Shown here: positions 1 through 13,774 of the stretch, piece after piece
Layout: each line of letters starts with the position of its first letter
How positions within the stretch are numbered: the first letter of the stretch is position 1
Assembly: GCA_963377175.1 (NCBI GenBank)
Contig: CAUJNA010001724.1
Coordinates: 728,501-792,500 of the forward strand
Reading direction: 5' to 3'
DNA: 64,000 nt
Source: Effrenium voratum
Lineage: Eukaryota > Sar > Dinophyceae > Suessiales > Symbiodiniaceae
The notes under the pieces: model-generated
What the model saw: the letters and a program-made list of their open reading frames with translations, nothing else
Told to the model about the DNA's origin: nothing
Database searches by the model: none
Program-made: the position numbers and the translations under genes

Positions 1-153
1 ATTTAAAGTGGAACTGCCCCGGATCAATCCGGAGGGATCCGGTGGCTGTCAACTGAAGTGGGCATTGATGAGATTTGATGAGATTCTGCCTCGTTTAACA
101 TCTCTGTAGTAGCTTTCCATGTTAAAATCCACACGAGAGATCCGTGGGCCCAG

Positions 154-283
154 TCAAACTCGAGCGCTTGGGTCAGCCAGACATGGAACCTTCACCTCCC
201 ATGGGACGACGGCATGCCGAGCTGCCAGGGATGCAATGAGCATCAGCAGCAGAAACGCCACTTTGGGCCTCAGGTCGTTGCAA
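154..283 (-). CDS. Permease terminal exon: last membrane segment and stop
   Basis: Encodes RPKVAFLLLMLIASLAARHA, a final helix corresponding to the one after the GG motif, then a short tail and TGA (complement 154-156). Acceptor GTGAAG|TTG keeps frame with the GC-donor version of the previous exon. The tail is not conserved, so the end could also lie further downstream. Confidence 0.62.
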
Positions 284-3200
284 CTTCACCTGAAACATGC
301 CCTCCCTCCCACGAACATAGCTGGGCTGCCCGTTTTCAGATCCCCGGTAAAAGTGAACAACTTTTAGTGGGTTGAATTCGGAAACTACCACCACTAAGGC
401 TGACAAGCTTCTGGCATGGCTAGGAGCCACTAACATAGAACCTATGGGAGGGTACCTGAAAGAAACAAATCCTCTTAAACGGACCCGCTGTCAGGTGGCA
501 TGCTACTAAGCGTGAAGGTAACCGCCATTCTCACCACCTTCGTGTCTACCACACCTGTCCCTTTCGGGCTTGTCAAACCCACGAACCCCTTGGCCCGCCC
601 AAAACAGGAGAACCAAGCTGCCTGGACTTTGTGCTCCTCTGCCGCAGAGCCATGAGCAACGGCGCAACGCCCCAAAGTAAGGTGACAGGATAGGCACCTG
701 TCAGATGCATCTGGATTTCGGAATCGATCAACAGATCTGATTTAAGGATAAACGTTTATTCCTCAACAAGTGGAACTGTCCTGTGGCTGTTCAGGCAGGA
801 GGGCTCTTCGATTCGCTCGGGAAGGTGTTGGCAAACATTCAACGCAAAACACCGGCTCACATCTTCCATCCTGGTCGCCTTTTAACATGCAATCATTTTG
901 AGCGAGCATGGCAATCGCGGGGCCTGCAGGCTTCCTCGAGCAATATTCACACAGCAAGAGGTTGCTTAGTCACGGGGATTCCCAAACCTTCAGCAAACCT
1001 ATCGGCCATAGCTTGGGACTAACGTGGGCCTGTTTATCTGTTAGCAAGGGGGCAGGGGCAGGGACTATTGGAGACTATTTATAAACAAACGAGAAGCTAT
1101 TTGAGACTATTTCTAAATAAACGAGATGCTATTTGAGACTATTTGTAAACAAACAAGACGCTATTTGAGACTATTTATAAATAGAGGACCAGCTGGTGAA
1201 ACTATTTCTACATGAAAGGGAAACTCCCATAAAAGATCAGCTCTGTGAGATGTTTCTGAGATCCAAGGAAACTATATGTGACTTATATCAAGCGGAACCT
1301 GTGTGAAACTGTTTATGAGTCAAAGGGAAAGTGTGCAATGAATGCCCCGTTCAAGTGTGCAATCAAACAACTGGTCCAGGGCCAGGGTCACAGGGGGTCT
1401 ACGAGTAAACCTGCGTGAATTCAATTGAGTAGCATCTGTGATACGTCCTATTCTCAACTCCCCCTCCTGACCTACTTCAAGGAAAGCACCGTTGAGGGCT
1501 AACAACAATTGAAATCACAGTGCAAACAACCAAGGCTGACCCTCCTCATGCACTGCCTGCTGAGGCAAGTTCTTCCTTTATTGGAACAACAGGTCCAGAA
1601 GTGCCCCGAGTCTAAAACCATAGCTATAAATAGTGTCGATTGTATGCCTTCCTTCATGCTGAAACAAGGCGCTTGTCTTTGCAAATGCCCAAAAAGTGTT
1701 CAGCTTCTGCTTTATAAACAGTCTCAAATAGTTTCTGCGTGTGTGTTTTTACAAATAGTCTCAAACAGTCTGTGGGTGTTTTTTTTTTTATAAATAGTCT
1801 CAAATAGTCTTTGGGATGTTTATAAATAGTCTCAAATAGTCTTTGGGATTTTTGTAAATAGTCTCAAATAGTTCCTCCTAGAAAACAGAACTCTGAAATA
1901 AACACGCCCACGTTTGTCCTAAGCCATAGCCTTTATGAACAAATATGGACAGCTGCCCCCTCAAAGTAGCCTTAAGTTAGACTTTTCACAAAAATAATGA
2001 GGTGCTTTCCCATTGAGGCACGGTGGATGGACCAAAAATCCATTCGCACCTCCTAAAATACAATGGTCGAAACCATAGCAGAATCTTTGTTGATACTGTG
2101 GACGGACGAATTCCTGCGCCACAGAAGCCCTGACATGAGAACTCCTTGCAAATACCCAACAATGGTGTCCAATGGGTTCGAAGTGGTGCGAAACGGATTT
2201 CGTCCATCCACAGTGCGTTCGGGAATTTCTAACATCATTCCCTTGGGTGTCTGATTGCTGAGCTATGAACATACATCCGCACTGCGGGTGGCCGACCCAG
2301 TGGAGAAAAAACATACAAGATGGGGGGTGTCCGTTCTTCAACCACTTGTTGGTTGAAGTTCAAAGGGAAAACCAAAAGGAAAACCATCAAATTGACACCA
2401 CAAGGGAAACCTAGAGAGCCCTTGTTTGGTTGTTTAACTGGAAACTAGAAGGAAAACCGCCAATTTGAGAGGTCCCCCCGAAATAAATCGACACCCGAAT
2501 AAATCTTCTAGAGTCACGGCCAGCACTCAAACGCATTCGAAAGGTCAACGCCTGCGAACATTTTGCGTGCGTTTCCACCTGCAAAGTCGATGGCTCCGAA
2601 GAAGGCGCTGCCAGGAGCGATGCAGGGCACCAGAGTGGCGAGGCCATAGACCAAGGCCCCACCTACACGGCGATCTTAACACGAGATGTGGGTGTCTTCT
2701 TGCCTTTGGTCCGGCACCACTGTGCTGGCTCCTTACTAGAAGAAAAAAAACCTGTGGGGGCGTCTTCTTTTCCGCTGTTTTGCGGTTTCTCGGTTTTGTG
2801 GGTGTTTGAAAGACCAAAAGGAAACCCATCATTCTGGGGGATCCCCCCGAAAGGATCGACATGCCCAAGTTTATTCCATGGGACAAGAAAGAAACCGCCC
2901 CAAGCCCTTCAAGGTTCACTTCAAGGGGCAGCCGGTGCGTCCATAAAAGCCATGGTTATAAGTCTCCGTTCAGTCGGCTACCACTAAGTCCCCGAGCGCA
3001 AAATATCAAGTTTCTGGGAACCTTTCTTGGGATGCCCTGTGGCTTCTGCTCAGGTGTCGTTGCATTTCTTTCATATTTGGCCATGGGGCATAACCTATGG
3101 CTCATTTTGGGGTGGATGAACATCCATTTGCCACCTATTTTGATGTTCACCAGGGGTACAGGGTTTTGACTCACAGCCATTTCATGATTGCCAGAATTCC

Positions 3201-6200
3201 ACGGGGTGAGCTGCAATGGCGCAGTAACTGGAAGAACTGAGTGTGACTTCTGCGTTCCCCTTGAGGTTGCCAATTGAAACGGGCCATGGTCTGGTGCTGC
3301 AACGTTGTTTGAGACAAACATGTAGAGCAGGGCCAGGTAGAACAAGATCTGTCAATCTGCAAAGGAGCTCTGAGCTCTGGAAAGAAATCCTGGAACATAG
3401 AGATAGTTAAAGTTGTACTCACTGCTCATCCGTGAGAATACTCACTTTACTGCGCTGCTCTCAAATCCCCTGCAAAAGTTTAAACTTTAGTGGATTAAGC
3501 AGACACCCATCTCGAAGCACTGAACTGTCACGCGCGACTGGGCAGCCGGCGCTGATTTTCATGGAAGAAGGAGCGGAGGGCCAGATTTGTGCCCAGAATG
3601 GTGGTCAGAACTGCGCACAGACCTTGGTCCATCATTCCAGAAAAAAAGAAGAAAAAACTCCTTGAGTGGCTAGGCAATTTATTATATAAAAAAACCTCCT
3701 TGAGTGGCTAGGCAATGTCTTGTATACAATGCAGAGTACACCCACAAAGCTTGAAGCAAGGATTGCAATGGTCCTAGACATGTCAATACAAACATATGGC
3801 CATGGGTCAAAATCCCGTACCCCCAGTGAACATCCCAATCCCCGCTAAAATAGACTAAAATGGGTGGTACACCTACCCCAAAAATGGTACCATTGGTTTT
3901 GACACCCAGCCATATACAAACATGATGGTTCACAAACTAAACGTATAGTATACTTAGAAGCCAATGTTTGTTTGGTGAAGGACAAGCATAATGTTAAGAA
4001 ACTAGATTCTAGAAGCAATGGCTTCCGTGGAAGGAGACTTGGACATGAGGTCTTCCCAGCTCAGGCCACCATCAACCCGAATGTCTCACAGTAGGCCCGG
4101 TACGCCCATGCTGGATCTCTTCGAGATTCGTGCCAGCCAGACATGTGCCACATTGAAACAACCCGTTGAGCAAGTTGGCACATGCTCATGACCATGTTTC
4201 CATTGACCTGAACAGAAGCAATAATGTTGCCCTTCTCGGCAACGAACACAAAGTGCGCGACCCACAGCCTGAGTTTCCTTTACGGGAGTGCCTTCACGGC
4301 TGTTGCACCATCTCGGTCCAGCTCCATGCCTGCATGACCAGCTCCTCTCTAGGAAAACGAGTGCTTGACTCTTTCTCGTTTGGGGGATGGCTTTCTGAGG
4401 GCTGTTACCTTTGCCAGGTGTCTGAAAATAATTCCACTGCCGTTGCTGCCTGTTGCCCGTCTGTTGGAGCGCAGTTTGTCTTGCTTCAGTCTCATCGCAG
4501 AACACTCTACTTACAGAAGGTAGTGAAGGAACGGCGAGGCTGACTTCTTTTGGTGTTGCAAGCGCGACAACAAACATTAGCTCACATCCAACGCCATAGA
4601 CAACTGAGTCGTTCAGTCGCTCAAGAATCCTTGGCCGGCTCTGACGTGCGCGAACCGCGTCCTCCACCGGCCTGAGGGTACCCAGCCAATCAACACATTG
4701 AAGAAGCGACCGCCGAAGGACTCCGCTACGAAGAAAAACTTGAGTCAAACAAGCAGGGTTGATCCTCCCAAAGTTCAAAGGGATGCACAACACAAACCTC
4801 CATCAAACAGCAAGCAGACCGGGCCACTGTTTTTCGAAACCTGTGGTTGTGTACTGTTTTGGAAATGCAAGTTGCTGCAAACCAACCAGGGAAAAAACAC
4901 TTTTGCAATCACTATTCTCGAGCTTGCTCGGTGATTCCACCTCCAGGTCAAGCCCTGTGGATGGTTGCGAAACCGTGGGAAGCACATTTTTGTTTGTTTC
5001 AGCGCCTCCGTTCAGTGGGTTATTTTTTACCAGGCCCACCAAAGAAACCATGGGAAACAATGGCTTGTTGGTATTTGCGGGGGAATCGAATCAGAAACCA
5101 GGGTTTCGTGGTGCAGGATTTCGTCCAACTAGGGCCGTAGTCAGAGAAATATTGGAGGCGATGCGATCGGCCTCGGCTGCGACCCCATTAGGCGCGCCGC
5201 CCAGTGCCAGCACCGCAGAGCTGATGAAGCCGCCTTGACCTTAGCCCCAAAGAGCCCCTGTCTTATAATTCCCTAAAAATGAAAACGAGGGAGGAAATCT
5301 AGTGGACCTGTCCTTTACGTACCTTCCATTTGGTTTAGCCCCCTGTAAAAACAAAAAGACTGTAGTGAAATTGATTTTCTTTAAAATTAATAAACCGAAT
5401 GGTAGGTACTGTATTTTGCTCTGCTGACTTTTCATCAAGCTGGGTGTGGCAGGCACCCGGGCACCAGGGCACCTGCTTGAAGGCTTCAGCCCATCGGGCT
5501 GTGCCAAGTACAGCACTTCACTTGCCCTTGCAACCAGCGTGCAGCACTTTGTTTAATTGTCTACTCAAAAAAATCCATTGTTGAAACGAAACCATTTTAA
5601 TATTATTTAATTCCCTTTGTTGAAACGAACATTCTTTTCATTGTCGTACCCTCTACTCAATAACATATATATATATAAATGCTACCACAGAAACAAACAT
5701 TCTTTGAATTGTCCTATCCTCTACTCAATAATGTAAAATTGCCACCACAGAAGGCACGGTGGTGGTGGGTGAGGTTAGGTGTATATGGATGTCTTGTTCC
5801 TAAGTCCAATAATGGCCTGTAGTCTACTAGTAGTAGTTTTCTACATAAGAGCAACAGGTCCTTGCCAACTGAAGGCCCTTTGCTTTGGGAAACACAAACA
5901 TGTTGCACGTGTTGGCCCCCACTGGGGTTAAGCTTGGCAACTGGGTCAGGCGTCAACATGCTGCAATCCAAGTCCGTCCTTGGAACAAAACACAACATGT
6001 GTATATACAGTACCCGTATGTGTATCAAGTCGCATAAATTAACAAGGCAGCTTGTCATTGATCATGATAATACAACAATGATCATGATGACATACGATGA
6101 TAATGCTAGTGATAAGAACTATTAACAACATTCTTTGGTAAGTAGTGTCATTCTGTATGTAGCCTTGTGCGTCATTGAGAGCCAAAACATGTTGTTTGGC

Positions 6201-9200
6201 TATGCACTGATACCACCAATAAAACAACGCATGCAATCTCATGGACTCGGCGCATGTCTGTGTTTGCAAAAACTGTTCCTGGCTTGATCTATGAGTCTTC
6301 GAGTCACACCTTTATGCGGGACAGCACAAATTGTGCCTCATGTATATGTATATATATATATATATACACGCGTAGCACCTCTATGTATGTATATCATATG
6401 ACACAATACGTATACGCATACACATGCTTACACATGCACATGCATATACACATCCAAATACATATGCACATACACATGCACATACATGTACACACATGTA
6501 CAGGGACATATTAATCCACACATATACCCATCTACATATAAAACTTATCATAAATATGTGTATATATATATATACACATACATATATACAAGCGTATATA
6601 TAACTATTGAATCACACAATAAATAACTGCATAAAAACAAAAAACAAGTCAACGAATAAGTTTAAAACAGATAAAACAAAAAAAGAAGAACACACATATA
6701 CATAAAATATAACTAAATACATAATATAAACAAACAAGCACAACAAATATAAATAAACACATAAACAACTAAACAACAAATAAATGCATAAATAAATAAA
6801 CAAGTAAAACAACAAATAAATACATAATTAAACAAATACACAAGACAAGCAAATACACATACACACATAAACACATAAACAAGTACAACAAACAAATAAG
6901 TACAAATAAATAACTATATAAAAACTATATAAAACACATAAATAACTATATAAATACATAAGTCAATAGCCATATATATATATATAACTATATAAATACA
7001 TAAATAAATAACTATAAATATATATATATATACATATCATATACAAACACCTAGCCACTCTGGCCCCGCTTCCTGCGCCTTAGGCGCCCCCACCGAGCAG
7101 CACCGCCACCGGATCGCGGCGCAGGCCGCCGAGAGCGTCTGGCACCAGGGCGAGGCCCAGGGCCGACCAGGCGGCCTCCACCACCAAGAGCAAGGCCTTG
7201 GGTCGATCTGCTGGTGCTCCGCTGGGTAGGGGAGGGGTGGATCGTCGCTTTTTTAGGCGACCCCCAACAGGCTTCTTTAGACCCCCCCCAAAATGGTGGT
7301 TGGCCGTTTGGCTTCAGGGCAAGTAACAAGGAAAACACATAGTAAGCTATGGGGTTGATCAAAAGGTCGCATGAACATGGGATGCCATTGCCTGGAAAAC
7401 CACCAAAAAAATACTTACCCATGCGCATTGGGTCAGGAATATTAGTCAACCACCTGTCAAATCTCAGTTTCTTTGGCCGGTTGGGTCATGGTTCAAACAA
7501 CATAGAAAACATTGTACCTACCAAGTGGATGACCATCCGTCTTAAAACCAAGTAAAGGTGTCTGTTGACGATGTCACACTTGAGCGTTGGTGGTGCAGAG
7601 CATATGGATGTGTATTAAAATTTGGGGACCCCCAAAAATGGAAGGTTTCCCTTCTTGGTTTCCATTAAACCAACCCCAAAAGGGGTACCATCAGATAAAG
7701 ACACACCTATATATATAATATACTCAGTTTCTCTCCAATTGGTGGTTTGCATTGGTGGTTTGGTGGCTAAAGATCCCCGAACCACTATTCCAAACTCCCA
7801 ACTAAAGGATTCCTGATTCATTTGACTAAATCCGCTGCTCACATGAGATATTGACAGGGTTGAAAGATCTCATCGGTTCTTTGTGCCTAATTAAAAAACA
7901 AACTCAGGGGCTCCTTGCCACGGCAACCGTTCATCATGAGGCTCCGAGCAGCTGCGGTTGACTTCGTGATATTTGTGATGCCTTTCGCGCAAAGGTTGGC
8001 ACGGGGACCACCATTGGAACAACAAAAACATGTTGTTGTAAGTGCTTTAAGACACAACTGGTGGACGACATTGGTTGGGGGGACGACATGTCAGGAATCG
8101 CTCGGCGGTGAGGCTTTTGGCCAGAACCTCATTCTTCAGGCCTCTTTCCCACATGGAAACACACGGCATCTAGACATGTGGGAGTGTCTTTTTTTTGGTA
8201 CTCAGTTTTTGGTGGTTTAACGGAATCCCAAAGGAAGCCATTTCGGGGAGTCCCCCAAAACAAGATCCTTCTGGTCTGTTTCTCACTGATGACAGCAAAC
8301 CCCAAGTATCAATCCCATGGCATATCAATTCCCTGAGCCTTTCTGTCTCGGATCTTAAGCAAAAATGTCATGTCCACCGCTCAGCAGCAAGGGCCCTGAT
8401 TGAATTCTTCTGAAGCCAGGGCCGCCAGTCCCATTCATCAACCACCTTCTTGACCTATGCCCCTGAATTTATCCTGGTTCCCTGTACTAGTGGTCGCAAC
8501 TGTTAGTTTGGAGGTACAGTTGTTATGCAATCCAAGTTACATTCGCAGTACTTTTACATATGTCTGGGGATGCAACCCTAATTTTGCCAAACTCAAGCGC
8601 ATTTTGATACGATGCTCATAGAAGGAAGTTGCTCCCGTGGTAGCTATGAAGCAATCAGCTCTGACATGGCACAGAAGCTGCGCTTCATCTGAATGTATGC
8701 CCGCAGAAGACTTAAGAGAAGCAATCATTTGCACGCTCCGGGAATTGCACACATCACATTCTCATATTGGCACCAATAGAAAACGGGAAGCTCCAGGCTG
8801 TGGCAAGGTGGCTGCATCGCATTGGCTGGACGGCAGTTCTCAGAGGTACCGCTAGGTCCTCCAGTAGAGAGGTTAGAATAAGGGTACCCTTTTTTCTGTA
8901 GTCTATTTTAGTAGGGGACCCCTCCCCAAAAAAAGGGTAAAAGGGCACTTAGCTGGGGGACCTAGACTGGTAAGCAGAAGAAACACCAACCCACAGCCTG
9001 AAAAATGAAACCGTCGGCCACTCTGGCGCCCCAGCCAAGAATCCGAGCCGAGGAAGATGGCGCGCTTCATGCGGCAGGGCTGCCGAAGCATCGACTGCGT
9101 GGTGGGGATCACTTCGCAGTAGACGAAGAGCTGCAGAATGGTCGGGCTGGGCGTGAGACATGCGGAAGCAAGACTTGGTCCTCCGGATTTGAGAGGTTAG

Positions 9201-12200
9201 AGTAAGGGTACCAACTTTTTCTTGTAGTCTATTTTAGTAGGGGAACTCTCCCCCAAAAAAGGGGTGATAAAGGGCACTACTGGGGCACCCAGCAGATCGC
9301 CGCCAGAGAGTTTTCCGGGATCCCTCGTCTTCGTGTAGTTTTACGCTTGCGGGGCAACTGCCCCCAATAAGGGAATCTACATGGTGCGCTGTGACACGAA
9401 GCAGAGTAAGATCAACAAGTCAGACTAAAGCAGAGGTCTGAAGTGGGCACAAGTAGGAGATGAGCACCATGTGTTGCTGGGGCAGTAAGGGAAACAACAG
9501 AACCAAAGGACACATGTACAAGAGCCAAGCTGAAGACAGTCAGTGAGTAGAATGGGGTAGTGGTTCTGACGACTTTCAGTAAGAAACACCCAGAATGGAC
9601 AATTCCTGCTGCTAGTGATTCCACTGACTTTGAATGAGACACACCAATTGACTAATCATGTACATGCCACACCACTTGCAACAATCCAATAAGGCTTGAG
9701 CAGGGCGAGAACAAAGCATGCAACAGGCACGCAGGCACCGATTCCAAAACCGATGACACATACGATTAGCGGACGTAAGAGCAGCAACTAGAAATTAGAA
9801 CCCGCAGTCCCAGTTTATTCCAGAGCTGACCAGGCAAAAGAACTGGAGAAGAAGCTGTCATTACCTCTGCTGCCAATCATCCTGAGGGATTTGACAAACA
9901 TCTTCGTAGATTGAGCCCAGCCAAGCCAAGGCATTTTGGGGCGACTCAAAGTAACCAGGCACAAACAAACATGTGAGCTGCCATTAACTATAGCCGGACG
10001 AAATAGAATAGCGATCGCAAATCCAGCATGCCCCAAGATCCAGAGAATGAGCAATCCGGGCCAAAACTGATTTGCGGCGCTCAGCCACTCAGCCACTCAG
10101 CCACTCAGCCACTCAGCCACTCAGCCACTGAGCCACTTGGAGTGGCTAACCCCCATTGCCAGAATATGAGCAAGCCCATCTCAGACCCCCCCCCCCCCGG
10201 CGACTCAAAGTGGCCCCACAATTTGCAACTTGAGCCACTTTTGACGACAAAAAAGTAGCGGCAAAGCAATGACCTTGAAGATCTTCATTGTTCATCTTGC
10301 TCTTGGCTGTGATTCAAGCCCGCTCCTTGAAAAATGCCTGCTCCACGCCTGAGCCCGTCCCCCCCCAACCCCCCGCCCCCTGCTTGCACGCTTGCAGCTG
10401 CGGCGCAAGCACCTCCCGCAGCCGCTCCTGGGCTTCACGTGCAGCCTTTGGCTGTCACCGTGGCTATTGAGTCCAGTTCCCTGTATCTTGGTGGTTCCAA
10501 GCAGGGAATCCTAAGTCTAAGTAGGTTCAAACTAGTCTTGCTGACCACTTACAGGGCTCCCTATATTTCCCCTTAAAACATCACCCCCACCAAGGGACAC
10601 TTCATGGGCCAAAAAGGTGATGCTAAAAACCACCAAAAAGGGGAAACATAGGGACCCCTGACTTACTAAGTACCCTACCCCTTCAAGTAAAGCTCTGGGA
10701 GGCTTTCCTCGGGGTCCTTCAGCTTCCTCTCGACTTACCTTGCCTTGCTGCTTCGATAGGCAGGGGCCCTGAGAAATGGAACGACCCCGAGAAAAGCCAT
10801 CCCCGATCTGGCTTCCTTTAAGGGAATCCCCAAAACGGTTCACCAACACGCGGAAGGTGATTCATTCCCTATTGAGCACCAGCAAGGTATTGGCAGCCAC
10901 CCTTTAAAACAAAAAAAAAAAAAAAACAGGTGAAAATGGCAGCAGCGGGGCTCTGGGCTCGGCAATGCGAAAGGTTGCACGAAACAGCAACAGCTGTAGG
11001 TGCCAAGTTTGATGGGGCAGCGCATTAAGATGAATGGCAGAGAGTGACCCTCTCGGAACGGCTAACTGCACTGCCTTCGGATTTTCTCAGGGCCTTCGGC
11101 CTTGGGACATTCACCTCGGGTGTGCCGGCTCTCCTTGACAAGGCCTAGAACCTTCAGCAGGTTCATGCAAGAAAGGCGTGCTGATTTCTGGGCGCAGGCT
11201 CTCGTTGAGAAACGCCAATAGGAAGGAACAGGCAAAGCATGAAGCTGTTCAGTGGGCATTGGTTCGCCTTTGCAAAGGCTGTTGCGAACATTCCGGGAGC
11301 CAGTCGACTGGTCGACTGAGACCCCCAGCTTGACAGCTCAAGAAATGTTACGCAGGGCGAGTTGGCGGCCGGCCCTGCCGAGGAAACTTGAAAATCATAC
11401 TCATTGTTGCAACTAGGACAACGCCCTTAGATTCTGCACGAAACTCGAAGTGTTCAAAACAATCAAGGTCACTATGCGGTGCTGGTGGGACTGGGAATGT
11501 TCTTGAGGGCCTTTGCGGGAGGAATGCCATGATTGGTGTTTGCCTGGCTTGCTGTTCAAAAAGCGAAGCGCAACGCGCAAGCGGGTCTGTCTGCTGCCCA
11601 TGAAACTGCTCACATAGGCAAAATACACTAATTGTCATCCTCCAAACCAAACCAGCAATTGCGGGCCCATACACCCATCAAGGAACTGGCCTCCCATTCT
11701 CTCAAAAGCAGATTCCAGGTTCAACCGAAACGTCCTATATGACCTGGCTGAATCATGATGCACCAACCGTGCCAGTCCAAGGTAAGTCAAGACCCAAGGA
11801 ATCAATATGATAAAACTTAACCATTCACCGACCAAACCATGAGGGGAACCTACAAAAGGAACCTCCATCCTTGGTTGCCGTTGACCCCTCCGCGAAAAGT
11901 GAACAACTTTGTGTGGGTCCAATGGACAATCAGAACAGTTGTCCAAAACGTCAAAGTGCAAAGATCCGGTCCCAACTAGCATAAACAATTTGACCAGCTG
12001 AGTTCACATGGCAACAGTTTTCAAACTTGTTGGGCCAGAAAGAAAACCGCTGCGCTCTGCGCGAGACCGCAGTCAAAAATGTGACGCGCTTGAAACTTGC
12101 GAGCTCCCGCTGGGCCCTCCGGCCATTCGCTTCGGTTCAGGCGGTGCCACTGAGCGAGCGGCAAGCCACGTGCAAACAGCAGCGTGCCGGCAAGCAGAAA

Positions 12201-13742
12201 GCCCAGCCTGGAGCTCCGTGATTCTTAAGGTCTCACTGCCTGGGTGGCCAAAACAAGTAACCAAACTCTTCATTTGCCACTATGGTCCAAGAACTCGGGA
12301 AGTAAGAGGCGGGTCATTTCTATGGAGAGAGGCCGTGTTTATGCGATAATATGTGCTTTAGTGAAATGGGAAGGGGAAGAACTGGGTGTCACATGCCAGA
12401 GTCACCTTTTCTTTGAACTTGATTGAACTCGCACAGTTTACGCCAGTTGAGGGGGCTTCAAAACAGCTTTGGCTGAGCGCATAGGTATGGCTACGGTTGC
12501 TATCCACGCTTGACATCTGGAAAAATGATTGGCTGGGTAAGCGACCCTCAGTTCACACTATCTGAGCTTTCCTTCTCAAGAAGCACATTGGTCTTCATCA
12601 AAGCTCCTCAAGACGAGAACGGCCAATAACTGGAGTGTTGGGATGTATTGAGGTCCACGTACGCAAGGCCGGGCAAGTCATGCCGGACAAGTCATGCAGG
12701 AGAAATGAGTATACTGTCAGTATACTGGCCTATCAAAAAGTTCATCTGGAAAAAAACATGTGCATACATGAAATGAACGTGAGCCCTGTTGTAGCCGAAA
12801 TTACTCTCCTACCCACCACGTGAAACCTACCGCAAGGTCCTTTTTGGAGGAACATGGTCATTCAGGAGCCTCCAACCAGGGTCCGCGCTCTGATCCTCAG
12901 CCCTTGCTAAGTGGCTGTGGCTCAACAAAAATGGAATTCCCCAAAAATGCCACCTTGGCAGATAGAAACAGAGACGAACACTTGCGGTTTGCCCCAGCTC
13001 AATTTTGAGCCACACCGAAGTGCTGTGTTGGAACAACAATCGCACCCAATGAGGCAGCTTGCACTTTATAGACGACCCAAACACGTGCGACTCATGCCAC
13101 CCCGAATGGGGAAACTTGATGGGATTGGTCCTACGGAGATTGAGGGGTCCCTCCCACTCCGTTCACATGAAGTCATTTCCTCCACTTGGGAAGGGCCCCT
13201 CTGTAACATCATGTACAATGGTTTTGACCCAAAGCCACATGGCGGAAGGAGTAAGGCAAGGAGTAAGGCTACAATTGACACGCCTGCCAGAACTCGGAAA
13301 GGAAGTGGCTAGAGGGCGTCTGTGCCGGGCAGCGTCAAGCAGCTGTTCAGCGTGGCAGTGCGCGCGACGGCACATCTCCAGGTGAAAGTCGCCAACAGCA
13401 GGGCCAGGAATGTGCCTGAGATTAGGATTGATTGGCTCGTGATCAAAGCCTTGAACAAAGGGATTCGCAATGAGTGAACGCAATGATTTATCGGTCATCA
13501 TGTATATTGTGGTTGGAAATTACACAACGAAGGGTCCGGCCTGCCTGAGATGACCCAACGTTCACCAGTCGATTCGATCTAGTCGAGTGGCCGAATGAAG
13601 CATTCTTCCTCAATGTCAAACTAGCGACCCGCTATCCCACACACACACACACACACGCGCGCAAAAATATATTTATAGACGTACAGGCAACAAAGGGAAG
13701 CCTCCTCCTCCTCATCATCATGCTCCCCTCCTTCTCCTCCTC

Positions 13743-13774
<32 letters not shown>

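Noticed and set aside
7381..7407. A 27-nt mini-intron (GTAAGT...TTCCAG) on the minus strand
   Set aside because: It would join in frame, but leaving it in also keeps the frame, the flanking stretch is not part of the permease, and no comparable intron is seen elsewhere.
7336..7610. Exons with membrane-like sequence (NPIAYYVFSLLLA and others) on the minus strand
   Set aside because: They fall between two permease exons that adjoin in the protein family, so they are more likely chance open frames or part of a repeat.
10288..10470. Proline/alanine-rich + strand protein
   Set aside because: It is the complement of the permease loop exon, whose splice phases fit on the minus strand.
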